From contig CABFPE010000274.1 of the NCBI GenBank assembly GCA_900660155.1, positions 646,838 to 710,837 of the forward strand: 64,000 bases of DNA. Direction: 5' to 3'. Each line of letters opens with the position of its first letter. The stretch's first letter is position 1. The stretch is from Hofstenia miamia (Eukaryota; Xenacoelomorpha; Acoela; Hofsteniidae). Made by a program: the position numbers and the translations under genes. Under the pieces are notes generated by a model. It made no database searches and was not told where the DNA came from. It saw nothing but the letters and a program-made list of their open reading frames with translations. Shown here one piece after another: positions 1 to 12,567 of the stretch.

Positions 1-17
1 GTGAAATATTTATTTAT

Positions 18-61
<44 letters not shown>

Positions 62-110
62 TATATATATTATAATATATATATATGTATATATATACAT
101 GTTATATATT
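1..110. repeat. Compound (TA)n microsatellite
   Basis: Long alternating TA tract with short interruptions. Its first ~37 bases (gtgaaatatttatttattat onward) recur almost exactly at 7426-7462, again leading into a long TA tract. This may be a short dispersed element whose end seeds TA repeats, or a shared microsatellite flank. Confidence 0.85.
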
Positions 111-312
111 AATAGAGGCACTTTAATTTTTTGATAATGGACAATATTAGAACTTTTTTTACCAAACTTTGAATCCTTCTACTATATTTTTCAGATGAAA
201 TTCTTTTCAAACACTGAGAAACCGTTTTGTTTTTTGAAAATTTACCTGCTGACTTTAATATTTTCCATAGCAAAGATTTTAAACTTGAACAAATTTCAGT
301 TGCATAAGACAC
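109..312 (-). pseudogene. Tc1-like transposase N-terminal remnant
   Basis: The 67-residue reading frame resembles the second helix-turn-helix and linker of Tc1-family transposases. A segment like SKNKTVSQCLKRI is followed by KKVL..SIIKKLKCLY, which parallels the family pattern of a helix ending in KKPLL followed by a run like NKKKRLxF. No catalytic residues and no terminal inverted repeats are present, so this is a fragment of a dead element next to a TA microsatellite. The match is by eye from family knowledge and is partial. Confidence 0.45.
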
Positions 313-3131
313 TCTCTCCTGTTAACATATCATAAATCATTTGTTTCAATTTCATGGATCCAATCAGTTTAAACAAAAATATAGTTTTTTACTAGAAATA
401 TCCTATTTTACCTAAATTTCAGACGTTCTTGGAGTACCAAGTATCGAATGGAATCTATCGGCTTCAAGCAATGCAACGAGTTAATTGCATTGTCAAATCT
501 AATTATCAAATTCAAAAAGTTGTGTTAATACAACTTTGTAGGATAATGCAATGATGATGCACTGCCAAGTCAATTAAGAAATTGCGGATAGACAATCGGA
601 ATTTAATCCGTATCAAAGACTTCCTATTTTATATAAATATTTGGAACTCAGCTCCCTGCAGAAACGCACAAAACATTGAATTATTGAATTAAGGTTTCAA
701 AATCTTTACTTTGACAAAATCAGAAAAATGATTTTTTACTCAAAAGTGATAGAATCCTGATTTATTCATGTTTGCATATTCAAATTTGATAAGCTGATTT
801 CTTTTTAAAATTGATGATGTGACAAATGTTTATGTATTATTGAGACACTTAAAAAATAGATTTGAGCTACTCGTTAATTCGCATTATTCTAATGTCACAG
901 TAAGTTAATCTGCATGCTAATGAGAGTTTTTATTTATTTATGCATTTACTTAGCATTTCCATATATCAAAAAGTAAATAACAAGCATTTTAAATGTATGA
1001 AAATTTTTCTAAATCTAAATAATTTGAAAGATTTCCTAGCATAATAGTGGAATATATTACTGCAGCAATAATTTATACGCTGCAGAGTTATATATAGGGA
1101 GACAATACACTTACTTATTTCGAATTCATCTTGTGATCTGTTAGATTATAGATAAATCTGCTCAATTTATGAGAAATAATACTGCCGTATACATATATAT
1201 ATATACTTTATGGAAACACTATTTACACTTTTGGTCATTTGCAGATACTCTATTTTTTTCATAAATTACCTATATAATTTTTGGACTTTTTTCAAAGGAA
1301 TTTTCTTTTAAATAATTATAAGCATTTAGGTTTTAATTTTCAGGCATTTTTTACCATAATTTTTTTAACAATATTACACTCTTTGATTTTGTATGTATTT
1401 GTATTCAAGCTAATTATTGAAATACTGTGCTAGTTGCGCATACTGGATTATTCCTCTGAGCTGAGATTAGGGAACTTGTAATGGTCATGATCAATACACA
1501 GCCATGCCGAATTTGAAGATAAAGAATGAGAGTACATAGGGATCATACCCGACTATACGCTATGCTAATTTTTTTATGATAGTACGATGCCAACTATAGC
1601 ATAACTGCATTATTGTATCCTATTTCAGTCAAAAAATCCATTCACATTTTTAATCTAATCATTATTAGCTTATAGTCTTGTTATGAAAATGAAGGAGTGT
1701 ATTACTTGTGCATTAAAATAAAATTGTGATATTTACTTTCAATACGATATAGCTAAAATGCATAGAATATTGGGTCTTAGTGTAAGCCCTGTTCACGTGC
1801 GTCGTGCTCAAAGTCTGGCTGACATGCCGCTAGCAGCGCCAATTGCTGATTAAAATGAAAAAAAGAGGAGGTAATTCTCTATCTTGTCGTGTTTTCAGAT
1901 TTTAAATATCTTCATAACTTGAATTAAAAGCGGTTAAAAATTTTTTGAGTAAACTATCACAGATTTTGAAAAATTAATAGAAGTATTTTCATCTAAATGG
2001 CATCAAATGCTATTATCAGCCTATTTAACATACACATGGCATTGTAAATCACCTAATATTAAGCCCTGCGGAATCTCTTGATTGCCAGTAATCAAATTAG
2101 AAAACTACCAAATTTAACTCAACGTCGGCCTTTAAATAAATAATTAGGGATTAATTAAGTATTATCATACTCTGGGTCCGGTGGAACCAATCACCGGCCA
2201 GACAGCAGGTCCGACAATTAAAAACTGTCACAATTTGGAAATTTTCTAGAAAGGCTGGAACTTTATCCCTCGCTTACCTGCAAAAATTAAAAATATTTCT
2301 TATTTTATATTTTTAAGAAGGAAATATTTTCCTTAGTTTGAGAGAAAATTATATGAAAACCTCAGATTTGAGAAAATTCTATTTTTGTCATCAACTATAA
2401 TATTGCAATTGGAATAATTAAATTTGTTTTTCTGCAATCTCTCATTAATATTATTTAATAATTGACTTGTTCAGCTTTTTCATTGTGTACTTCCACTTCC
2501 AATTTTTTTATGGATCTAACTAAAGATGTTAATAGAAATTGTTTTATGATGAAGAACATTTAATCTATTGGATTTTAGAAACTTCATAAAATATAAAGCT
2601 CTGAACCCTTGTATTTTTTTAATATTGAAAAAGGACATTCAAAACAAATTTGAAAAAATTCCGTAACAAAGGCATTCAAAAACCAATTACAGGTGAAATG
2701 TGTGACACATCCTACTAAGCACTAACTATCTTTGGGAAAAATATGCATATGCTTATTTATTTTCTTACTTTTTTTCAATGCTTAGGTTTAAAACCACAAC
2801 AATGTAACCAATAATAATGATTTATTATGCCACTTCTAACTTGAAATATTTTAGCTATCATACAAATATAAACTAACTAAATCAACTAAGGCACTTACAA
2901 TTTAAATTCACTGAAAAATGAAAAACTTAATCAAGTTATGTAAAGAATTGAAAATCGCAGAAATGACTTTTCTTCATTATGATGCATCTTTGTATATAAT
3001 TAATAAGTAATTATATGTAAATTTCATCATGTCTTTTGTTTGTTAAATGCTCAAATATACGCTTTTATTATTATTATTAATATTATTATTATTATTATTA
3101 TTATTGTAATTTTTTAAAAGCTACACCAATG

Positions 3132-3163
<32 letters not shown>

Positions 3164-5033
3164 TTATAATATATATATAAAGACAATATGTAGCATGTTT
3201 GTAATTGTATAACCAAGGAAGCTAAATTTTTAGTTGTATACATAATTGTAGCAAATATTTGACATTTATATAATAAAGTTATAATTTCCATAATTTACAT
3301 ACATAAAGTTTTAAATTTAATATTTATTACGTATTCAATATTCTCCTAATTTATTGAAGTAATTTGCGAAATGAAATTAGTTCTGCTTGAATATTGAAAA
3401 AAATTTGACATCAAACTGAACAAATAGTACGATGAAACATTATTAAGGTCATGTTTAAAAACCAAAATATTTAATTTGTATTATTCAAATATGTACTTTA
3501 GACACTTAAGGATGGATTTGACCGACTACCTTATTCTAAGGCCATAGTATAATACTCAGTGTGAATTTCAGAATTATTGGGAAAGCTATGAATTTAGGTT
3601 TTGAAATAAAAACAAGAAATTATTAAGCTCTTAGGTTTCATTGGCAATCGAATTTTTTATGATTAAATCACACAAAATTGCAGATGAAAGAAACTTTGAA
3701 ATTTGTTTTATATATAAATTATTCGGAAATAGAATTCGCTTTCGAATTCGTCTGACCCAATTGTCACCTCCAAATGCGAAGTGAGGTTTACTGAATTGCT
3801 TTCTCAGTTATGTAAACTATTACCTATTAATCAATTTCGAAATTAGGCAATTTGAATTTTCCATTTCATTTTTTACTATAAGTAAGGCCTAATAATCTTA
3901 TACGCCAAGCGATTACAGAGGTCAGTTTATAAACTGAATCAAAGAGTTAATTTTCCTTCATTAAACATAAATTTCGTTGCCATACAGAGGACCGTTAATC
4001 TAAACAGACTCTTTTATCGTAGATAAACGTTCCTTTAATCCCTTAAATAAAACCAGAATTCATTAAAAATCCATGTCTTCTTTGACAATGTCCAATTTCA
4101 TTGTACCAAAGCCGTCTTCAAGATAATATTCTAAATTATAGGTACGCTTCAAGGACATTACGAATTTATAACGTCAGAATAGCATGACTACACAAAATTT
4201 AAAAATAGAAACTTATTCATGATTTTGTAAATATTTACTGTACTGTATGTACAGTACATGGTACACTCTACTTATAAAAGTAAATTGGGCAAGTTCACCT
4301 TGGCCTTTAGTTTTATTCAACCAGGGCTTTTTCGGCTAATCAGGCATCGGGAAGAGTTGCTCACTCCTGTCTAACATTACATTAGATTAGATATTAAAAC
4401 CAAACTATGCAGAAATATTTTTCATATCAATGCTATCAAATTGGAACGATCAGAAACATGATGCCATTGCTACTTTGATTGCGCATCAAGTCCAAAAATG
4501 TGAGAATTAGCATTTGGAAGAGATGGAATTTAATAGAATTTATTCTAAACGTATCAAATATAATTGTCTTACATATTTTGCATACAATCAACAGAAATAA
4601 TAATGTTTTAAGAGTGGATGATTTTGTCCCCAGTCAAAAAACAGTGTCATACATAAAATGAGCAGATATTTAGAAAATTGTTATTTTGGGGCTTATGATC
4701 CTCAATAGAAGTTAGCAAAAGTCACAAGTCTCACTAAGAGAGCTCCACAAACTTAATAGTGGGGAGGATGTTCACTCTCCCGGTACAAATATGTTAAGCA
4801 GGGCCTACCTTTAAGTTAAGTTACTAATTCAAATTAATAATTCACTTCTATATAATTGAAATAGCTTAATGTGATATGCAATTAAGCACTTTGACTTGAC
4901 TTGATTGCACATTGATATTATAGCAAGCTTTGCTACATGTCATTTCATATGTAGCTACATGCCTAATATTGGTTGGAGAGCATTTAAAATATATTATTTC
5001 ATTTGTGTTCAAACTAATCTCCTAAATTAAACA
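313..5033. other. AT-rich DNA, no gene seen
   Basis: No convincing coding frame, splice-bounded exon, RNA gene or element end was found. Short reading frames here (for example 4479-4661) have random-looking composition. Only microsatellites stand out (3064-3178). Confidence 0.6.
3064..3178. repeat. (TTA)n followed by (TA)n microsatellites
   Basis: A TTA/ATT trinucleotide run (3064-3106) is followed, after a short spacer, by an alternating TA tract (3131-3178). Simple-sequence DNA only. Confidence 0.85.
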
Positions 5034-5068
5034 TGTATATATATATATATATTATATATATATATATA
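5034..5068. repeat. (TA)n tract at the left edge of a Tc1 element
   Basis: Alternating TA run directly abutting the left inverted repeat at 5069. A matching TA run follows the right end (5810-5827). Tc1/mariner elements insert at TA, so the element landed inside a microsatellite. Confidence 0.85.
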
Positions 5069-5809
5069 CAGTCCCGGAAAAATTAATTGCCCATCCTTGA
5101 TAATAGTAATACTTCTTCAATTTTCACCCTTTTTTGTAAAAAAATACATACACACAAAAAAACATTCCATAAGACAGAGATCGCAGTTTATCAGAAGAGG
5201 TCGTGGAAATCAAATACGACAAGCTCATATATCACATATACCCGCCTTTGCTAACAAAATTATGTTTTGGGGCTACATTACTAGTTCTGGTCCAGGCGCT
5301 TTAGTTCCCATCAATGGTACAATGGCTGCCCAAAAGTATATTGACATTTTACAAGATCATATTCCAAATATTCGAGCAAAGTTTAACAATGTCGACTTAC
5401 TTTTCAACATGATAATGCCCCTAGTCACTCTGCCAAATCCGTACAAACATTCTAAGAACAAATGGGGTGATGGTGCTTGACTGGCCTCCATATAGTCCAG
5501 ACATGAATTTAATCGAAAATTTGTGGACCGTACTTAAGCGAAAAGTTTATCAGACAACATGTAATTCACGTGAAGAGGTCTTTCAACGCGCAACTCACAT
5601 CTGGAACACTGATAGTGAAATAAAAGAAACTTTTGTAGCTCTCTACAATTCCATGGCAAATCGTGAGCACCCTACGAACAGCAAGAGGTGGAGTAACCTC
5701 TTACTAAATTGTCTTTATGAACGTTTTGGAACATAATTTGAATTTTAAATAGACTATTTTTGATATATTTCCATTTTTCTTAGGTGGGCAATTATTTTGT
5801 CCGGGTCTG
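5069..5809 (+). mobile_element. Internally deleted Tc1-like DNA transposon
   Basis: Imperfect terminal inverted repeats: left starts cagtcccggaaaaattaatt and the right end, read in reverse complement, starts cagacccggacaaaataatt. TA dinucleotides flank both ends. The element is 741 bp against roughly 1.3-1.7 kb for a full Tc1, and what remains encodes only the C-terminal half of the transposase. The sequence shows HDNAPSHSA (catalytic D codon 5411) and SPDMNLIENLW (catalytic E codon 5515). These codons are 104 nt apart instead of the 105 expected for a DD34E enzyme, so one base has been lost between them. The N-terminal DNA-binding region and the first catalytic D are gone. It could only have moved with a transposase supplied in trans. 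Confidence 0.85.
5097..5736 (+). pseudogene. Tc1 transposase, C-terminal part (broken)
   Basis: Two overlapping frames (5097-5480 and 5467-5736) together cover the second half of a Tc1 DDE transposase. The first carries the FWGYITSSGPGALVPI stretch that is typical of the strand before the second catalytic D. The second carries WPPYSPDMNLIENLW with the catalytic E, followed by the usual C-terminal helix. The second catalytic D is readable only in a third frame (5411). The gene is disabled by a frameshift and by loss of its 5' half. Confidence 0.8.
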
Positions 5810-5827
5810 TATATATATATATATATA

Positions 5828-6458
5828 CAAAGCTGGAAAGGGTTGGCTTGACCTCGAGGGTTTGCAGGTTGACCCAACCCGCGTAGGTCGTGGATTGGGT
5901 TGGGTCAATTTTTTTAAAGTTTTGGTTGGGTTGACCTGTGCGTAAGACATGAAATATTTGCGTGTTGGATTCTCTATTCACTCTATGATTTCTCAAATCG
6001 CTTTTCGCTTTAATATATTATATTAATTTCCAAAATCGTGTTATAAGAACTTGATGTACATGATTAAATCTTAACTGCAAACAGGAACAGGACATCATAA
6101 TAAAATGTGAGAGTTTTTCAGAATTTCTTTCATTACTATTTGGATAATATGTTCAAATTTCGTTTGATGTTTTGGTGGAAAAGTCAACTCTATTCCATCC
6201 ATATTGAAATCCTATGTGAATTTGTGAAATGGTTTTGAGCATGCAAATCTTGATTTTAATTTTTAATATTTGCAACTCTGCATTTTTTAATCAGACTCAT
6301 TTTATTTAGTTGTCATTCTCTTGTTATGAATATTGAGGATAAGATTAGATCTGGTCAGTTTGTTATTACAGGTTTTATTATTTGGTACGGTTGGGTCAAG
6401 AAATTTTAGTTGCACATTGGGTTGGGTTGGGTTAGGTCTACCCATCAATGATGAAGTG
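5828..6458. mobile_element. Putative non-autonomous hAT-like element
   Basis: Both ends are rich in GGGTTGGGTTGGGTC-like motifs in opposite orientation: gacccaacccgcg near 5875 and ttgggttgggttgggtta near 6420. The outermost bases are caaagctggaaagggttggc on the left and, in reverse complement on the right, cacttcatcattgatgggta, with GGGT.G.C..ACC shared. Repeated subterminal motifs plus short poor inverted repeats are characteristic of hAT elements. The flanks are TA microsatellite, so a target duplication cannot be judged. No transposase is present. Confidence 0.5.
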
Positions 6459-6468
6459 AGATATATAN

Positions 6469-6500
<32 letters not shown>
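6459..6500. repeat. (TA)n tract with one ambiguous base
   Basis: Alternating TA run containing a single n at 6468, an unresolved base in simple-sequence DNA. Confidence 0.85.
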
Positions 6501-6503
<3 letters not shown>

Positions 6504-7450
6504 ACAATTTTTTTTCAAGAAATTATAGAAAGCTTGAATAAAATTAATTTTTCGTGAGTTTTCCGATTTCTAAATAATATTACTTTATATATATATACAA
6601 AAGCTGAAAATTTATAATAATAATTTCGTTTCAACACTATTTTAGCTAGCAATCATAAAATAAGCTAGAGTGACTGGTCGAAATTCATAAATGTCTTCTT
6701 ATTATACAAGCATTTCTACATTCATCGCTGTTAATATTCTCTATTTGAATAAGTAATTTCCAATATAACGAAAAGTCTTTCTAATATTTGAAAAAATGTA
6801 TTTTTCATAATTTCGGCTCTCCGTACTACTTCACGGATGTAAATTTGCGAAAATATTTATATGTATTTCTTTAATCTCTATCAATACATCCATATAATTT
6901 TGGGCTAATTATATAAAGATCGAGACAGTGACTTTTTCTGAATAGAAGCTGCCTCGTTAAAATTGGAAGTAATATAGATTTTTCCAGTTGCTCTGATTTA
7001 TTCGTAATATCTGTAAAATATAATTTTTAAAAATTGGAATATATCTATAATTCAAACTGTAAACACAGCGGCATATTGCAAAAGGTCATCGAGCCAGTAG
7101 TACTTCCCTCAAAATTCTTCTATAATTCTTCAATTGATTAACCAGTCTAAGCAATTAAATATGCGAACGAATGATATGAGGAGCCTTCCCTGAAATGCGC
7201 CAAAATCATTTTAGCGGGAATACGCCTTCTCAACATTTAATTCCATTTTATATTGAGAAAAATATCGTTACCAAATATGCTTTATTACCAAATTTAATTT
7301 ATATAAGGACATATTCTGTGTATTTACAATAGTTTTAAAATATATATACAACTTCTTATATTAAGTGATCACTAATTGTTTTTTATTGTATTCAAATGGG
7401 GAATAATACATTATTTTAAGTATTTGTGAAATATTTATTTATTATATATA

Positions 7451-7529
<79 letters not shown>

Positions 7530-10500
7530 TTCCACCTTCTGTATTGTAATGTTTTGTGAATCACATAGTTTCTACACATGAAGGATGTTTTCTTTTAAGA
7601 ACCTCTATCTTCCTGTTCAATATTATAAAGCTTCCAAACAGAGGAAGAATGCAAAAATGGTAAATATCATTGTGTCCTAAATTTTTAAAAAGTTTATCAA
7701 TCTGCTGCAAAAATATGCTTTTGAAATATTAGGTTTCACAATATTGGGATTATATCAAGTCAATATGAAACTCAAAAATATATTTTTTGTTTGGAAATGA
7801 TTAAGCAAAAATAACTACACTACAACTATAATTTTGATTGTATTTATATTAGAAATATATTTTAGTAATGGGCAGTTTCTGTAATATGTAAACGAATATA
7901 AATATTTTGTATCGGTAAAGGAGCAATTTCCGACAGGACCATGAAAATACAGTTTTTAAATACAATTACAGTTCACGAGGTAGTGTATTGGACAAAAAAA
8001 GCTGCTAAAATTTCACTTTTTAAGATATTACATTCAACTATTGCTGATACTACTACAATAATTGTGTCATTAATAAATTAATTAACAAAAAATGAAATAA
8101 CAAAAAAGACAAAGAATAAGGTATTCAACAGCAAAATACAAAAAATAGATATAATTAAGATAGTATTGATCAGACAATACAGCATGGAAAAAATTTTGTA
8201 AAAGTTAAAATCAATGATTGAAAGTAGAAAATTAAGCAATATTAATTTGTCTTACTTGTACATTTCTGTTAATTTATATAAAGCTTACATGTTGCTGTTC
8301 TGGCGTAGTTTAAATTTCACTAAGACGTGAAACAATTTGATATGCCACACCATTCCCGTTTACAAAAAAAGGTAATTAAGAAAAGTTCAATTAACTGAAA
8401 AAAAAAATAATAAAGTTTAAAAAAATATCACCCGCTATCAATGTTCAATACATGAAATCTAAATTATATGAACATGGGAAAACACTTAATGTGAAATTCG
8501 TTGCCTTATATTCAGACACATATTGCCTTTGCCTTAATATTACAAAAAAAATTTAAAATCTGTGATGGTTTCCCTAATAACTCAGGATTTAATGAAAATA
8601 TTTAAAACCTGAAAGCATCAGAAGTTAGAGAGTGTTCATGTACATATATATATAAATATATATACATGCATATATATAATTAATGAAACCGCAATTTACA
8701 TAGCTATCAACAGAAAATTAGTGGAGCGTGGCAGTTTACAGCATGAATTTTCAGAATATTATTGAATATAATTAATTTTAATTTTTTAAAACTACTTAAC
8801 TGGAAATTAAATTAACTGAAATTATTACTAGAAATGACAATGAAATTGTCTTGGCTAAGGACCAGATTAACTAAATTGTAATTTTGGTCGTCAATTTTAC
8901 AAATTACTACACCTATAAAAGTTATGGAAAGATGTGGAAATTAATAGAAAATATGGAAATGATATTGAAATTGTTGTGAAAATAGAAGAAAATCACATTT
9001 TCATATGCAAGCCTGTATATACATGTATAGCAGCTATCTGCTGTATAATTTTGCGTAAATCCCATTCTATGAATATAATTGCATCATTATAAATATAGAA
9101 AACTTATTAATATTATAAAATAATATCATTTTTTCCTTTCTACAAATATGAATTCAATTAACTATTTAGTTAAAGGCAATACTAATCGTTGGATACATAA
9201 AAGTGTATCAGTTCATATATTCACAAGAACAATTGCTAGCTGTAAGCCAATAAATGTATAGATGGTAATTTATTCAATTGAATTAATTATATTTATCATA
9301 ATGTTAATTTTGTTTGTTAGTATATGCAAAAAATTCCGCCCTTTCGTTAGACTTGCATGTGTGGGAAAATGCTATTCGCAAAGCCTTAACTGAAATATCC
9401 TCCCACTCAATATATGGCCATTAAAACTCTGTTTATGTGATTTTCCTCAGATGCTATTACTTCCTGATGAGCTTTATACAATAAACTGGTAGTTTTAATG
9501 AGATATTTCCAACTAATTTATGAACATTTACTTTCAAATATAAAGGATAGTGTAAAGAATAGAACTTTTGTCAGATTATTCGCTACAGTTCTTCATTAGA
9601 TTTAAGCATTTAGCAAAGTTAAGATGTAGCATTTTCCGAAATAATTTCATTTATTTAAACCAATTCTTTATATAAATAGCAAAATTGCACATGCAATTCA
9701 AATACAATTTGGTCACAATTATTGAGAACTAGAATAATTTTTCATAAAAAATCAGTAATTAGGTTTTATGTTGTAAATATTTTTTGCTAATGTGAGGTTA
9801 CTTCACTTTTTATAAATATATATATATATATATATATATAATAAAAGAAACCTTATGAATCCGTTTAAAACTAGATAAAATAACTGTTGACATAAAAATT
9901 TGTATTTTGACAACAAAAATGTAACTAAAAAACCTAGCAATGATCTTATTTTGACCTAATCAGAAATTAAAATGACTTTGAACTGAGTCGTATTACTTGA
10001 AGCATGTTATAAAGCATGGCTTACATATGACAAAATATAATGTTTAGGGCTTGCAACAGATAAATAACGATCCTTTGCTAAAAGTTTGACTTAAATTCAA
10101 ATTTTGACAACCATTACAGCTTAGGACAACTACAAATTCTTGACTAATTACTAAGTACATTTTTTCATAGATTTGTAATTCAATTCCACAAAGACTTTCT
10201 AGCCGAATCAAGCGCGTATTTACGGCGGGAGAATCCAGACAGAAAAGTTTCCTCATCCCCAAGCCCAAAAATTAATAACCGTCAATGTTAACGTATGGAT
10301 AAGAGCTGGCCGTTTAGCATGAGCAAAAACACATCTAATATTTCTTCCTTGCAACGTTATTATCATTATAATATTTAACGAAATAAAAAATTGCAATTGT
10401 AATAAGCAAAGCTTGAATATTGTCTTGCATATTTAATCACAAATAAAAGTATGTATCGTACATTTTAAAATAGGTTTCTGAAATGGGAGACCCTCCCTAA

Positions 10501-10533
10501 TATAAAATCTTGGATATGCTCCTGCGCAAAATG
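6501..10533. other. AT-rich DNA, microsatellites, no gene seen
   Basis: No supported gene. Long (TA)n tracts lie at 7440-7526 and 9816-9841, and a mixed TA/TATG stretch at 8645-8680. The minus-strand frame 10044-10268 has no recognisable motif and no convincing splice acceptor. Confidence 0.6.
7440..7526. repeat. (TA)n microsatellite
   Basis: Long alternating TA run, preceded at 7426 by the same ~37-base sequence that opens the window at position 1. Confidence 0.85.
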
Positions 10534-10808
10534 CAATGGCATAGCTATCCAAGTATGGGGGCACTTGATTGTACTAACATTAGTGACCCACTTATAATTT
10601 GTCTTAGGTCAATAAACTTCGGTTGGCGCTTTTCGGAGTTTATCCAACTCCCCTGCAACGCAATTTTTCTATGAATCAGCTATCATGCTATAGCAATAAA
10701 AGTTGTAAAAGTAAATGCAAAAAGCAATACTAAAAAAGTCCTCTGGTTACTTGAAACTAGTCGATAACCTTGGGCGAGCACCCAATCACCCCTATTGCTA
10801 CACCAGTG
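10534..10808. mobile_element. Putative hAT-like miniature element
   Basis: The left end reads caatggcatagctat and the right end, in reverse complement, reads cactggtgtagcaat. Both are variants of the CAGTGGCGTAGC type of terminus found on many hAT elements. The second inverted repeat runs on into a G-rich stretch on both sides. The flanking octamers (gcaaaatg and gcatcaat) match at only about half of positions, so any 8 bp target duplication is degraded. The element is 275 bp and noncoding. Confidence 0.45.
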
Positions 10809-12520
10809 GCATCAATAGATAAAACGTTCCATGGTCTTAGATGTCTGAATCTCCGGTGTAAATATAGTCTAGCTTAATTTCAAAATCTCACCAATTACAT
10901 GGAGAATTAATTTTCACTTAAATTCCTGTTTGAATTTGCAGGAAATTAAGCAAGTATGAAAAGTTTGCCGGCATGTTTACAATTGAGCAGTTAGAGAGAT
11001 CAGTGAGGTGTCATTATATGTACCTGCAATGGCAATCCTTTGCATTACTCAAAAGTTAAAGTGTTTAGTCTTTAATCTATAGATTTGTTCAAATAGGCGT
11101 CAATTTCACAAATTTAAAAACAAATAAGTGTTTAATTTGGTTATACATAAATGTTTATAGTGCACCACACTGACGATTCTATATTTCATATTTGATAAAG
11201 GTATAATATATACCGGTTCGACTATATCACACTGCGTTAAGCCCATGTGAGCAAAAGTTTAAAACTTATTGCAATGTTGGAAATATAACTGATCTACTCG
11301 CAGTGAACAGTGCACACCAGCGCACAAATGTATTTTTAAAATATAATTGCAGCCTTCCTTATTGCATTTTCCAGCTGCCCCGAACAGAAAATCGTTAATA
11401 GAGCATAATCGAGTGAAAAAATGTGGAAAATAGATACATTTCAAAATAAGGAAAATTTTCAGTACTACAGTTAGTTGTAAATAAATACCCAATTTTGAAT
11501 ACGTTTGACCTTAGAATTGAAACGTTTTTTAGAACATTAGATCATATCAAAATAAATTAAAGCGAGATAAATTATGAGATAAAAATATATTTTCAAGAAG
11601 CTTGTGTTCACCTGAACATTTATTCTTGATTTTACAAAATGGGTATGCGCTATGAGTGCGGAAGACATATGAACAACCTACCGGAACTGGCACAGAAACT
11701 ACTTTAATATAAACTAATACAAATAATTTACTATATTTTAAGGAAATTTAATCAAACGTGTACATGGCCTAATTTAATAATGAAGGGGATTTATGAATCA
11801 ATTAGGGAGACTTTAAAATAATGTTATTGTTAATAAATTCACGTTTTAACCGTAGGTTATCCAAGGTGCATTTAATTCTCTAGAAATTATTCGTTAATAA
11901 CTGCATTAAATATTTTAAAAGAATATATGTCTGTCAAAATGCTTCATCTATTCTACGTTTTAAATCGATACAAAAATTATTCTAGGGAACGAATTTTGGG
12001 TTTTCCAAATTTAGAATTTTAGAAAAATACGTTTGTTTAGTTGAAAAAGTTAAAAATTGATGTCTTTATGCATATTGGAAAAGAAAAGTACATTTCAAAT
12101 TCGCGAATGACTGGAAAATTAAAGCGATTTATGCTTCTTCAATAACAGTTTAGGACTTTATAGCGTTTCCAAAATATTCTTAATATAGTCTTTTCAAACT
12201 TTACAGCATAAAATCATATGAAATCAAGATACATATGAGGGTCGCGGAACTATGACTTTTCCATTTAATTTTCCATATAGTATTTAGCGTTTTTTTACAT
12301 GGAAGCTCACATAATCAATTGTTGCCTTGCGCATTTGGAATAAGGGTAAATTTCTTATATATGAGGCTTAGTTTCATGCAAATAAAAATTTTGGACCCAT
12401 CTCTAGGGCCTCATCCATAGTATTTAGAGCCCGTATGTTTTTTGTATTTAGCGCCTTGTAGATATTTTGTAATTTTGTATTCAGAATATATATATATATA
12501 TAATATATATATATATATGT

Positions 12521-12567
<47 letters not shown>

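Noticed and set aside
4310-4800. Possible inverted pair cgggaagagt... / cgggagagtg... near 4350 and 4775
   Set aside because: Similarity is short and patchy, with no target duplication or coding content.
10044-10268. 74-residue minus-strand frame
   Set aside because: No recognised motif; the only upstream AG lacks acceptor context. Likely chance.
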